DNA of 64,000 bases from Ruegeria sp. HKCCA6707 (GTDB lineage Bacteria; Pseudomonadota; Alphaproteobacteria; Rhodobacterales; Rhodobacteraceae). The stretch spans positions 1 to 64,000 of the forward strand of contig NZ_WQEG01000013.1 in the NCBI RefSeq assembly GCF_013033515.1. The letters run 5' to 3'. Both the position numbers and the translations under genes were made by a program. Below are positions 9,417-17,719 of the stretch, in pieces. How positions within the stretch are numbered: position 1 is the first letter of the stretch; every line of letters starts with the position of its first letter. The notes below the pieces were generated by a model. The model did not search any database, was not told where the DNA came from, and was given only the letters and a program-made list of their open reading frames with translations.

Positions 9417-9609
9417 CAGCTTTCTCCATCCCTATGTCCTAGGTGACTACGCCGAGACGGGTGATTGCAACTTTGTTCTCTTAAACATGGGGTTGTTTCT
9501 CTGGTTGTTGTTGAATTGGTGAAACCCTCAACTGCCGCATGCAGGTATGTGATTTTGACGCAACCTCATTTCAAACGTACTCTGGCAGCACCAAGCGCAA
9601 ACGAGGACC

Positions 9610-10791
9610 ATGTCTGAATCCAAACACAGAAATGACTCTGCTGCAGAACCATCGCCGCGTAGTTTTGCCGACGGTATCGGGGTAGCAACAGAGGAATTCA
9701 AGATCTCGATGCCAATCGGGGTTGGCGCCGTCCTGGCTGCTTTGGCTTCTTTGGCCACCTGCTATTCCGGGATTTTGCTGACATATTTGGTTGGCTACGA
9801 AGCGATTTCCCTAAACCCACATGCGCAAGCTGTGCTTATGTGGGTGTTTGCGTTGTTGGCGGTCAGTTTCTTATGGAGAGACCGAAAACGGCATGCAAAG
9901 GAACTTCCACTCGTCCTCGGTGGAATTGCTGCTGCCATCCTGATTGTCACGCTGTATTTCGGCTATGATGAGCGCGTCGAAGCGCTTGCCTATGTGCTTT
10001 TGGCGATCGCGGCTTTGCTAAACCAGAACTTCATACTCGATGCCTTGAACCACACGGTTCGCAACCAGACACATGAAATAGAGGCATTGAACGAAAGACT
10101 GACCGAGAAGGTAAAGCGCCAGGAAAGCGAGATTGACAGGCTCGGGCGACTCAAACAATTCCTTGCGCCTCAGGTAGCAGAGCTTGTCGTCGAAGAAAAC
10201 GCTGACGAGCTTCTTAAAACTCATCGTCGATACATCGCTTGCCTATTCTGCGACATCCGGAATTTCACAGCGATTTCCGAGGCGATTGAGCCAGAAGATG
10301 TCATTACTCTTCTCCAAAACTTCCACGATGAAGTTGGTCATCTAGTTGCCCAACACAAGGGAACAATCGGATACCGAGCTGGAGATGGGTTGATGGTTTT
10401 CTTCAATGATCCGGTTCCCTGCGATCAACCGGTTCTCCAAGCCGTGCGACTGGCCAAGGCAATAAGCGAGACTTTCGACGGAATACGAGCACCCTGGCAG
10501 AAACTCGGACACTCGATGGGTTTGGGTATCGGGATCAGCAGCGGTTACGCGACACTTGGGCTTATCGGGTTTCATGGTCGCGCCGACTACACCGCAATCG
10601 GCGGAGTGGTGAATACCGCATCCAGGCTTTGCGACTTTGCCAGCGATGGACAGATCCTTTTGAACCAGCGGGCGCTATTGGACATAGAAGAGCATGTGGA
10701 GACAGAGAAGTTAGGAGAAAGGGAACTCAAAGGCATCGGTAACCCTGTGCAGATTTTCCGCGTTATCAGTCTCTCTGATCAGGCAAAGTGA
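9610..10791 (+). CDS. Integral-membrane class III adenylate cyclase
   Basis: The protein has 393 residues. About four membrane helices occupy residues 35-145, followed by a coiled-coil linker (about 150-185, rich in E/K/R heptads) and a cyclase domain (about 205-385). Catalytic pieces are FCDIRNFTA and YRAGDGLMVFF (metal aspartates), DYTAIG (the D that usually selects adenine) and VVNTASRL (transition-state N and R). The layout, membrane block plus coiled coil plus single cyclase domain, is that of dimeric bacterial adenylate cyclases. It is divergent from the PLD lipoprotein with 193 bases between them. Cyclic AMP as product is favoured by the DYTAIG motif. Confidence 0.9.
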   Translation: MSESKHRNDSAAEPSPRSFADGIGVATEEFKISMPIGVGAVLAALASLATCYSGILLTYLVGYEAISLNPHAQAVLMWVFALLAVSFLWRDRKRHAKELPLVLGGIAAAILIVTLYFGYDERVEALAYVLLAIAALLNQNFILDALNHTVRNQTHEIEALNERLTEKVKRQESEIDRLGRLKQFLAPQVAELVVEENADELLKTHRRYIACLFCDIRNFTAISEAIEPEDVITLLQNFHDEVGHLVAQHKGTIGYRAGDGLMVFFNDPVPCDQPVLQAVRLAKAISETFDGIRAPWQKLGHSMGLGIGISSGYATLGLIGFHGRADYTAIGGVVNTASRLCDFASDGQILLNQRALLDIEEHVETEKLGERELKGIGNPVQIFRVISLSDQAK

Positions 10792-10873
10792 TGCTCTCTC
10801 TTGTTAGGAGTGGACCTGTCACGGAATTGTGCCGCTTCTTTGACTTGGTATTTTGCCACAAAGGAGAGACATC

Positions 10874-10990
10874 ATGGCATCGAAACCAACCCCGATGTTC
10901 CACGCCGAAGCATTTCGCATTGCACACTCCAGCGGCCTGAGCCGCTGCCAGGTTGCCGCTGATCTTGATTGGAACCTTCGATCAACCTAG
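10874..10990 (+). mobile_element. IS3-family transposase OrfA remnant
   Basis: A 38-codon frame begins MASKPTPMFHAEAFRIAHSS and continues with a helix-turn-helix piece, SGLSRCQVAADL, which matches the N-terminus of IS3-type OrfA proteins. A good ribosome site (AAGGAGAG) remains upstream. The frame then hits a stop after LDWNLRST, where the family would continue into its leucine zipper, and no OrfB follows. It is a decayed end of an insertion sequence. No terminal repeat pair could be delimited. Confidence 0.6.
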
Positions 10991-11046
10991 CGTCTATGCA
11001 CAACAAGCACGAGTTGCCTTCCTGTGATGCATAGGACCAGAACCGA

Positions 11047-12351
11047 ATGAAATGGCCGTATCTAGTGCTGATCTACGTTTTGGTGATCCTATCCCCACTG
11101 GCTGCCTCCTGGTCGCTGAACTGGCCCTCGCGACCTTTTCATCAAGAGCTTGCATCAGGTCTTGGAATGCTTGCTTTTTCAATAATCTTGATCGAATTCC
11201 TGTTGTCGGGACGGTTCAAATTCATCTCGGGCAACGTGGGTATGGACGTGACCATGCGGGTGCATCAGCTAATGGCGCGAACAGCACTTGGCTTTGCGCT
11301 CATACATCCGCTTTTGTATCAGGGCACACCAACTGGCGGGCATCGCCCATGGGACGTGACACATCAACTCACGCTTACGACCGATTTTTCTGCGCTGGTA
11401 ACGGGCATAGGTGCGTATTTTTTGTTTGTTATTCTGGCCGCCTCAGCGATTTTTCGTAAGTCCCTTGAATGCAAATATGAGACATGGCGCCTGTTTCACG
11501 GTCTCGGGGCTTTGGTCCTTGTATGCTTACTGCTGCACCACACGGTATATGCCGGACGCTACGGAGGACATCCGTCACTGTCATATCTTTGGTTTGTACT
11601 AACCGGTATTGCGGTCGGAACTTTATTGTATGTCTACCTCGTTCGCCCATTTCGTCAGAGAAAAAGACCTTGGAGCGTCAGTACCGTGTCTCGCCTGACA
11701 CCGAGGCAATGGGAATTGCGCCTCAAACCTGTTGGTCACAAGGGTCTGACCTATGAAGCAGGTCAGTTTGCGTGGCTGAATGTTGGTCATAGCCCATTCT
11801 CGCTAAACGAGAATCCTTTCTCGATCAGTTCGGCACCAGGCGGAGGCCCCGAGGTTTCATTCGTGATAAAAGAGCTTGGGGATTTCACATGCGGCCTTGG
11901 GCAAATCGCTCAGCAAACCCCGGTCTATCTAGACGCCCCGCATGGCAACCTGTCGATCAAAAACCGCTCTGAGAATGGCATCGTCCTGATCGCAGGTGGC
12001 GTCGGCATCGCACCCATGCTGAGCATATTGCGTCAAGCAAAGTTGTGCGGAAGACCGCGCGATATCAAACTTATCTACGGCAACCGGTTAGTGGAGCAAA
12101 TTGTCTATCGTGAGGAACTGACCCAAGAAGATACAGTGTTTGTTGTGTCCGAACCGTCAAAAGATTGGCAAGGCGAAATAGGCTTGATCGACGGGCCTCT
12201 TTTGGATCGCAACTTGTCGAAAGAGCATTTTGATGGCTGGCTGTTTGTTCTGTGTGGGCCGACTGCCATGATGGACAACGTCGAAGATCACCTGATCGCG
12301 CGGGGAACTTCGTCAGAACGGATCTTGTCCGAAAGGTTTGACTATGATTGA
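11047..12351 (+). CDS. Ferric reductase-like transmembrane flavocytochrome
   Basis: The protein has 434 residues. The N-terminal half (about 1-205) holds five to six membrane helices with histidines placed for haem b ligation (RVHQLMART, ALIHP, FHGL, LLLHHTVY). The C-terminal half is a ferredoxin-NADP reductase module: FAD binding around NENPFSIS, then a nucleotide site beginning LIAGGVGIAP and ending in VLCGPTAMM. The protein should carry electrons from NAD(P)H across the membrane, as in ferric reductases and NADPH oxidases; the acceptor is unknown. No iron-uptake gene is nearby. A 35-residue membrane protein overlaps its 3' end. An IS3 remnant lies 56 bases upstream, so the locus may have been moved. 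Confidence 0.88.
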   Translation: MKWPYLVLIYVLVILSPLAASWSLNWPSRPFHQELASGLGMLAFSIILIEFLLSGRFKFISGNVGMDVTMRVHQLMARTALGFALIHPLLYQGTPTGGHRPWDVTHQLTLTTDFSALVTGIGAYFLFVILAASAIFRKSLECKYETWRLFHGLGALVLVCLLLHHTVYAGRYGGHPSLSYLWFVLTGIAVGTLLYVYLVRPFRQRKRPWSVSTVSRLTPRQWELRLKPVGHKGLTYEAGQFAWLNVGHSPFSLNENPFSISSAPGGGPEVSFVIKELGDFTCGLGQIAQQTPVYLDAPHGNLSIKNRSENGIVLIAGGVGIAPMLSILRQAKLCGRPRDIKLIYGNRLVEQIVYREELTQEDTVFVVSEPSKDWQGEIGLIDGPLLDRNLSKEHFDGWLFVLCGPTAMMDNVEDHLIARGTSSERILSERFDYD

Positions 12352-12451
12352 TCGGTTCAGAAACCAGCCTGCGCGTAAACGGGTGAAGCTGGCGGTCTGG
12401 GCCATCAATATTTTGGTTTTCGCCATTGTCCTGGCTTTTTCCATGAGATAA
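12344..12451 (+). CDS. Small single-pass membrane protein coupled to the flavocytochrome
   Basis: A 35-residue frame overlaps the end of the flavocytochrome gene by eight bases (ACTATGATTGA), an arrangement typical of translational coupling. The product starts with a basic segment (RFRNQPARKRVK) followed by one hydrophobic helix (LAVWAINILVFAIVLAF), so it would sit in the inner membrane with its positive N-terminus inside. It may be a small subunit or stabiliser of the haem protein. No family is recognised; support comes from overlap and composition only. Confidence 0.5.
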   Translation: MIDRFRNQPARKRVKLAVWAINILVFAIVLAFSMR

Positions 12452-12495
12452 CCGGACAGGCTATTCCGCTTTTGGCGACAATTAGGAAACCAGCG

Positions 12496-12693
12496 CTAAA
12501 AGACCCCATAGACCAGCCCAGCATCGAATGATGCGGATAGGTTCAGGTTTTCTTCCGGGAACAAAGCACCAATTGCCGATGTTCGACCAGTCGGGCCTGC
12601 CGTGAAATATACCTTCAAAGGCGGCAGATAGGCCGACCGTAGTTGTTGACCCACATCTTTGAAGGCTCTGTGCCACCAGACAGATAAACGCAC
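12496..12693 (-). pseudogene. Relic of an MFS transporter N-terminus
   Basis: The minus strand encodes 65 residues in which AYLPPLKVYFTAG and NLNLSASFDAGL resemble the first helices of an alphaproteobacterial MFS family (consensus remembered as AYLPPL.VYLAAG.SGLT...FFVKEYL.LSAAFLAGL). The match is interrupted by changes to charged residues in place of the helix and a stop right after. The remaining transporter is absent. The similarity is from memory, so the call is tentative. Confidence 0.38.
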
Positions 12694-12723
12694 TCTTAGG
12701 CAAAATTGACCGGCGTCATATGC

Positions 12724-13944
12724 CTAGAGAAACCCTGCTCCGAAAAGCAATATGCTTGTGATAACTCCAAGGATGGGCACGACAGGAGGTACTTGGAAAT
12801 GCTCGTTCGTTCTATCAGGTTTAGCTTTCAACAGTATCAGCGAGAAGTTGACCAGTACAAAGACCATAAGAACGACCTGAGACGTGCGTTCTGCAAGAAC
12901 GTCTATTGGAAAGGTTTGGGTCAAGAGCATGATGATCGCCGCGACCAATAGCGTGGCGAAAACAGGTGTCCGTGTTGCTTTAGGCACTACCGCCAGGGTT
13001 TTCGGTAGGTAGCCCCGATCTGCGAGGCCATATATCACCCGCGACGCCATGATCATCTGGATCAATACTCCGTTGGCGGTCGCTACTATAGCCACTGCAG
13101 AAAAGCCCTTTTTGATCTCGTCAGGCGCGTTTGAGAAGACAAGTGCAAGAGGTGCAGCAGATGTCGAAAGAACATCGATCGGAACCACACGCAAAACTGT
13201 CATAGAGGTTCCAAAGTACAATAACGTCGCCAGAATGAGAGTTAGAAAAATCGCTTTCGGGATAGTGTGCAAAGGGTCTTTGACTTCTTCTGCGACATTA
13301 GCCATGTCCTCAAAGCCGACAAAGGCAAAGAAGGCTAGAAGTGATCCCGCGAAAATACCTCGCCAGACATCAAGCTCAAGCGCGGGAAGCATCGCACCGA
13401 TCCGGTATCCCTGCGGATCCTGAATCGTTAGACCCCAACCCATCACGAACAGAAGACCGGCGATTTCGATGATTGTAATAATGGCTGCGATGAGCACCGA
13501 CTCTGTGATCCCCCAAAGTGCGATGGCAGCCATGATCAACACAACGCCGATGGTCAGGAACGGGATCGCTAAGCCAGTGAGGGCGTGCAGGTATGATGCT
13601 GCTCCGATCGCGACGGCTGACGCTGAAATAACTCCCGAGGCCGCGACCGCCAGGCCGACCAAGACTGCCATCCAACTTCTTCGAAGTCCCGCCTCGACAT
13701 ATGCCGCTTCGCCCGCGCTGACTGGAAACCGAGTTGCCAGCTCTGCATACGAAAGCGCAGTAAGCGAAACGACAAGTGCCGCGACAACGAAAGACAAGGC
13801 CGCAAACGGCCCAGCAACATCAGCTGTTGCACCGACCAAAACGTAAATACCCGCTCCGATCGTTACGCCAAGGCCATAAAGCGTGAGCAACGGAGTTGTA
13901 AGGGCCCGTTTTAGTTTCTGTTCCTTAGGGGCAGTGGAACTCAT
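12724..13944 (-). CDS. APC-family amino acid permease
   Basis: The protein has 406 residues and about eleven to twelve hydrophobic helices throughout. The first helix has the APC hallmark GLGVTIGAGIYVLVG (the unwound substrate-binding GxGxxxG segment), and FVGFEDMANVAEE matches the conserved helix 6 region of this superfamily. It probably imports an amino acid or a related amine across the inner membrane by ion symport; specificity cannot be read. It stands alone: a relic lies downstream and the FNR-box intergenic region upstream. Confidence 0.88.
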   Translation of the reverse strand: MSSTAPKEQKLKRALTTPLLTLYGLGVTIGAGIYVLVGATADVAGPFAALSFVVAALVVSLTALSYAELATRFPVSAGEAAYVEAGLRRSWMAVLVGLAVAASGVISASAVAIGAASYLHALTGLAIPFLTIGVVLIMAAIALWGITESVLIAAIITIIEIAGLLFVMGWGLTIQDPQGYRIGAMLPALELDVWRGIFAGSLLAFFAFVGFEDMANVAEEVKDPLHTIPKAIFLTLILATLLYFGTSMTVLRVVPIDVLSTSAAPLALVFSNAPDEIKKGFSAVAIVATANGVLIQMIMASRVIYGLADRGYLPKTLAVVPKATRTPVFATLLVAAIIMLLTQTFPIDVLAERTSQVVLMVFVLVNFSLILLKAKPDRTNEHFQVPPVVPILGVITSILLFGAGFL

Positions 13945-14191
13945 AAGCGTTTCTCATTGGTCGGTCTGTTTGTAGAAGGGTAGCAAGGTCTTTCTCCGGA
14001 CACTTCGCCATTGGCGACACATCTTGTTTCGATGATCAAAACCCCATCGAAGTTTACATTTGTCGGCGTCTATGCGAATTCGACGCCGACAGACGACGAA
14101 GGGTTCGTAACCGCTCCTGCTGAGCCTCCAGGGGTGGTAGTTCGACCATATCGAAACGATCGTATTTCATTCTATCAGTGGTCTATGGGCT

Positions 14192-14205
14192 TTGATTTAG
14201 GTCAA
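14192..14205 (+). promoter_or_regulatory. FNR/FnrL box
   Basis: TTGATTTAGGTCAA fits the TTGAT-N4-ATCAA consensus with one mismatch. It lies 115 bases upstream of the cytochrome c start and 247 upstream of the divergent permease. A class II activator position would put the transcript start near 14240, leaving a leader of about 80 bases. This is the only motif seen in the 376-base region 13945-14320; the short frame at 14011-14250 there is not convincing. Confidence 0.55.
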
Positions 14206-14320
14206 AGGACACGCGAGTTGGGCCGAACAGCAGCGGTGCGACCGATATGAGCGAGGTCAAAGAACTGACCCCAAGATCGTTTAATCTGGTCGGCAACAGG
14301 CTCGGACAGAGGAGAGGCAG

Positions 14321-14728
14321 ATGCCGGTAATTCGCAAGGTTTTGATGTCGCTATTCATTGCAGGAACCGCGGTAGCGCAGGAAGTCAACATTCAGGATGG
14401 GAAAGATCTGTTCCGGACCTATTGCTGGCAATGCCACGGTTTCGAAGCGACCGGGGACGGGCCAATGGCTGAGATGCTGGCAATTCGGACACCGAACCTC
14501 ACCACGTTGGCCTTGGAGAACGCGGGCGTGTTTCCGATAGACAGGGTAGCGGAAAAGATTGATGGTCGGTCACGATTGTTGGCTCATGGAGGAGAAATGC
14601 CCATATTTGGCGCGGTTTTCGAGACAGACCAACTGTTCGCGCTGGCTCTACCGAATGGCCAAACAATGATGGTAGGTCTTCCGCTGGCGAATTTGCTTGC
14701 TTTTCTTGAATCGGTCCAAGTCGATTAG
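14321..14728 (+). CDS. Exported c-type cytochrome
   Basis: The 135-residue product starts with a short signal peptide (cleavage after AVA, about residue 18) and contains a single haem attachment site CWQCH at about residues 40-44. A methionine-rich stretch (MAEML, HGGEMPIFG) supplies the candidate sixth ligand. It is a small class I monohaem cytochrome acting in the periplasm as an electron carrier. A strong ribosome site (GAGGAGAGG) precedes the start. The upstream FNR box suggests expression at low oxygen. It ends 15 bases from the oppositely oriented antiporter gene. Confidence 0.87.
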   Translation: MPVIRKVLMSLFIAGTAVAQEVNIQDGKDLFRTYCWQCHGFEATGDGPMAEMLAIRTPNLTTLALENAGVFPIDRVAEKIDGRSRLLAHGGEMPIFGAVFETDQLFALALPNGQTMMVGLPLANLLAFLESVQVD

Positions 14729-14743
14729 GAACTGGCCCTGCCG

Positions 14744-15901
14744 CTATTTGGTATCAGCGGTGCGTCTGATCGAGAAAAGTGTAAGTGGCGGCCCCAACAC
14801 TTCGAACACCACCGTACTGGCCAGCGTAAAAGCCATGATCGACGCAGCCCAGTGCGGATATTGCTCTCCGGCAACAAGGGCCATACCCACAGCGACTCCG
14901 GCCTGCGGCAGTAGCGCTGGACCGTACCAGTAGGCATGGCGAACCGGTAAGCCTCCCAGCCTTGCGCCGCAATAGCCACCAATAAGACGTGCCATTGTGC
15001 GCAAGATCAGGAAAAGCACGCCAGCCCACCCCATTAAGCCAAAGGATTCAATATCTAATGTGGCTCCAGCCAGCAAAAAGAACAGGATCATAAATGGCCA
15101 CTGAATATGTTCGATCTCGTGAAAGGCACGGTCGTGATGCCGGGCAAGATTTCCAATGGTCGCGCCCACGACCATACCTGCTACGAGGAACGAAACCTCA
15201 AGCCAAAGTGCAAAGCCTGCCGTGAGAAAGACAATCCCAATCGCTTCAGCCTGCATTGGCTCGCCCGGCTTCAAGCGACCGGTTAGGTAAGCGGATGGCA
15301 CCCCCAACACAACGCCCAACAAAATGGCCCCGCCGAAATCCCATAGTGCAGTTGTCGTGACCGAAACCCAACCATCCGTATGACCTGCAACCACCAAGGC
15401 TATGCTGAAAACCATCAGCCCCCAAACGTCATCAATCGCGACCACACCTTTAAGGGTTTCAGTGAAACCGTTGGATACTCCAGATTGTTGGATCACGTCT
15501 GTCATTGCGGCCGGAGCCGTGGCGGTCGCGATTGCGGCCAAGACCAATGCCAACCCTGGGGGAAGCCCAATTGCGGTCAGTCCGCCAGTCACAATGATGA
15601 TGGTCGCAACCACAATCGAAATTGAGATCGCCAGAATTGCGCGTCCGTGTCGAACCAGGTTCTGCCGCGTCAAAGATCCTCCAAGCAGAAACGCGACCAT
15701 CGTCAGAGCAACGATCGAAATCTCATCGAACCACATTGCGACATCGCGAGGGATAACCCCCGTTCCTGCATTTCCCGCAATCAAACCAAGAAATAGCAAA
15801 GCTGTAACACGCGGAAGATGCGTGGCCCGGCCAAGTTGATCTGCCACCAAACCAGCGAGGAAGAGAACACCGAGAGTAATCAGAAGGCCGGAAACGTTCA
15901 T
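14744..15901 (-). CDS. CPA2-family cation:proton antiporter
   Basis: About 385 residues form twelve to thirteen hydrophobic helices. The conserved ion-binding region of CPA2 exchangers is seen as ATATAPAAMTDVI followed by VVAIDDVWGL, the pair of helices carrying the transport aspartates. The protein ends right after the membrane domain, with no TrkA-type RCK domain as in KefB/KefC, so it is a short Na+ or K+/H+ exchanger. The ATG at 15901 gives a usual N-terminus; an in-frame GTG at 15922 is possible. Its position between a cytochrome and stress genes suggests a role in ion or pH homeostasis under respiratory stress (inference). Confidence 0.85.
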   Translation of the reverse strand: MNVSGLLITLGVLFLAGLVADQLGRATHLPRVTALLFLGLIAGNAGTGVIPRDVAMWFDEISIVALTMVAFLLGGSLTRQNLVRHGRAILAISISIVVATIIIVTGGLTAIGLPPGLALVLAAIATATAPAAMTDVIQQSGVSNGFTETLKGVVAIDDVWGLMVFSIALVVAGHTDGWVSVTTTALWDFGGAILLGVVLGVPSAYLTGRLKPGEPMQAEAIGIVFLTAGFALWLEVSFLVAGMVVGATIGNLARHHDRAFHEIEHIQWPFMILFFLLAGATLDIESFGLMGWAGVLFLILRTMARLIGGYCGARLGGLPVRHAYWYGPALLPQAGVAVGMALVAGEQYPHWAASIMAFTLASTVVFEVLGPPLTLFSIRRTADTK

Positions 15902-16025
15902 AGAAAACCGCGCATTAAGCACTTGTTGGGGTCACTGTAACTCCAATCCAACCCATTAGGAACCAGTGTCCCTGATGACGCAAATAATTGGCCGCCATTA
16001 GGTTACAGAAACGTATTTTGGGATT

Positions 16026-16039
16026 TTGATCTAAGTTAA
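16026..16039 (+). promoter_or_regulatory. FNR-like box upstream of phasin and UspA genes
   Basis: TTGATCTAAGTTAA matches the left FNR half-site exactly and the right one less well. Its centre lies 41.5 bases before a predicted start near 16074, with AATATG at 16063-16068 as the -10 element. That leaves a 25-base leader with GAGGAGG before the ATG at 16099, which supports both the site and that start. Confidence 0.45.
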
Positions 16040-16098
16040 GGCGGGTTTTCTCAGCATATGGCAATATGAAATCTTCAGGGGATGAGGAGGAAATCGCA

Positions 16099-16548
16099 AT
16101 GTCGACACAGAAATCTAACTCAAACTACCCAGCTACTCTTGTAGACATCTTCAAGCAAATGCAGCCGCAAACTGCAGGTAATGCAGCTTTTGGCGCGCAG
16201 ATAGAACAGTTCTGGGATGCTCAGGAAAAAATGCTGGAAGAAACAGAGGCCTTTGCCCAGCACTGGTTTGAACGGCGCCACATGGCCGTTCGCACGGCTT
16301 TGCAGGCCGCGCGCAACGTTTCGTCGGCGAATCCATCTGATCCTTCAGAAGCTTTAAAGAGCATAGCTGAATGGCAGCGTCATTCCTCGGAACGTCTAGT
16401 CGCTGATGCTCAGGAATGGTTCGAGACTGTCGCACGTTGTGCGGCATATGTAGCGGAAACCGAAGTTGAGGCTGTAGAGAAAACAGTCGAAGATATTTCG
16501 ACCGCGACAAAGAGCGCTGGGAAATCGTCGAAGTCTGAACCTGTGTAG
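16099..16548 (+). CDS. Phasin-family protein
   Basis: The 149-residue protein is hydrophilic, helical and free of cysteine. It carries the phasin-type pattern FGAQIEQFWDAQEKMLEE near residue 35 and AEWQRHSSERLVAD near residue 100, ending in an S/K-rich tail. Such proteins coat polyhydroxyalkanoate granules, though several alphaproteobacterial members appear with stress genes instead. The start at 16099 is preferred over 16066 because GAGGAGG lies eight bases before it and the FNR-like promoter would start transcription after 16066. UspA follows 58 bases downstream on the same strand. Confidence 0.75.
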   Translation: MSTQKSNSNYPATLVDIFKQMQPQTAGNAAFGAQIEQFWDAQEKMLEETEAFAQHWFERRHMAVRTALQAARNVSSANPSDPSEALKSIAEWQRHSSERLVADAQEWFETVARCAAYVAETEVEAVEKTVEDISTATKSAGKSSKSEPV

Positions 16549-16606
16549 CGTTCCTTGTGCTGCAGACGTCTGGCTGAAATAGCAGAAGCTTCCGAATGGA
16601 GTTCGT

Positions 16607-17008
16607 ATGTACAAGAACATCCTGATACCTGTCACCCTGGACCATGACACAGGAGCGGCCTTTGAAGCTGCCCGCCAATTGGCCGATGCCAACGCTGTCT
16701 TCACCGTCGTACACGTTCAAGAGCCAATACCAGCATATGTTGGATCTCAGATCCCGAACGAAGTGCTTGCGCATACGCGGCATGAAATTCTGGAAAAGCT
16801 ACATCAAAAAACCTCTGAAATACCCGGGGCTTCGTCACGGCTCATCTCGGGGCATGCGGGTAGAGCGATTGTCGATTTCGCAAATGAAAACGATGTCGAT
16901 TGCATCGTTTTGGCATCACACAAACCCGGCTTCCAGGACTTGTTCCTGGGCTCAACGGCCAACAGAGTCGTGCATCACGCTAGGTGTTCAGTTCACGTTA
17001 TCCGATAA
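16607..17008 (+). CDS. Universal stress protein, UspA family
   Basis: The 133-residue protein is a single Usp domain: N-terminal strand YKNILIPV, then the nucleotide-binding loop SGHAG and the C-terminal SHKPGF...LGSTANRVVHHA block, followed by the final strand CSVHVI. The G-x(2)-G...G(S/T) pattern indicates an ATP-binding type. It acts in the cytoplasm during starvation or respiratory stress. It is probably co-transcribed with the phasin gene under the FNR-like box. Nothing recognisable follows for 700 bases. Confidence 0.88.
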   Translation: MYKNILIPVTLDHDTGAAFEAARQLADANAVFTVVHVQEPIPAYVGSQIPNEVLAHTRHEILEKLHQKTSEIPGASSRLISGHAGRAIVDFANENDVDCIVLASHKPGFQDLFLGSTANRVVHHARCSVHVIR

Positions 17009-17719
17009 GGGCGCATCTGGAGCTCTACGATCAGACGCGCGTGGCAGGGGACGGGCACATTACTGTCAGCCTACTCTGGGCATAGCTGCCGGATGACGTT
17101 GAAGAAGATGACCGGTTGGAAGAACAGAGGGCAATGAGATTACGGAAGCAGAACCGCCTTTTGACGCATCTCAAAAGCCGCTCCCGATTTCGCTTGTTCG
17201 CTTGCGTGCTCTTCTCAGCTATTTCCCTGATCACAGCGCAAGAATTCCCTGTTTCTTAAAGGACAGGGAATCGCTTTCTAGCCCTCTGTAAAACAGCAGG
17301 TAGCCAGAGCAAAATTCACCAGCATTGGCGCATTCGAAGCCCGAACCGCCAGTTTTTCCTGTAAATTCCTCATAAACAGGCCTTTTGAGCCGAGATTGCA
17401 TAGCTCATGACTACGCGCACTGCCACGACGTCTTAGAATTTCCGTAGAATTCGGCGTCAAAATCCGCATTTGTGTTTAACCACTACGTTGATGGCGGCGT
17501 CTGGGTCCGGCGCATAACTTTGGTGGCGCGCCCTCTGCATCTGCACCCAACTGTGACGTTTCGGGTGAATTGCACATACAATATTCATAAGAACTGGCTG
17601 CGCGCATGAAAGCTGTTATATTCTTCGGAAAGCTAAAAAAGGGGATAGCTGCGGAAGCTTCTCCAAAACCGGAAACGTCGCAGCAAAATAATTCCCCAAG
17701 CCAACAGGGACAGACCAAT
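17009..17719. other. Long intergenic region with one hairpin
   Basis: These 711 bases lie between the UspA gene and the halogenase-like gene. Short frames on both strands have no start signal or recognised domain. The only structure seen is the hairpin at 17244-17271. The halogenase frame is open back to 17606, but that extension (rich in K, Q, S, P) has no ribosome site. Confidence 0.5.
17244..17271. repeat. Hairpin ATTCCCTGT/ACAGGGAAT
   Basis: A perfect nine-base inverted repeat flanks a ten-base A/T-rich loop (TTCTTAAAGG). There is no T-run, and it lies 235 bases after the UspA stop, so a simple terminator is not obvious. It may be a copy of a dispersed intergenic palindrome. Confidence 0.45.

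Noticed and set aside
14011-14250. 79-codon plus-strand frame before the cytochrome c gene
   Set aside because: No ribosome site or family, and it covers the FNR box.
17031-17469. Two minus-strand frames after the UspA gene
   Set aside because: Sequence is low-complexity R/S-rich, overlaps the hairpin, and no family is recognised.
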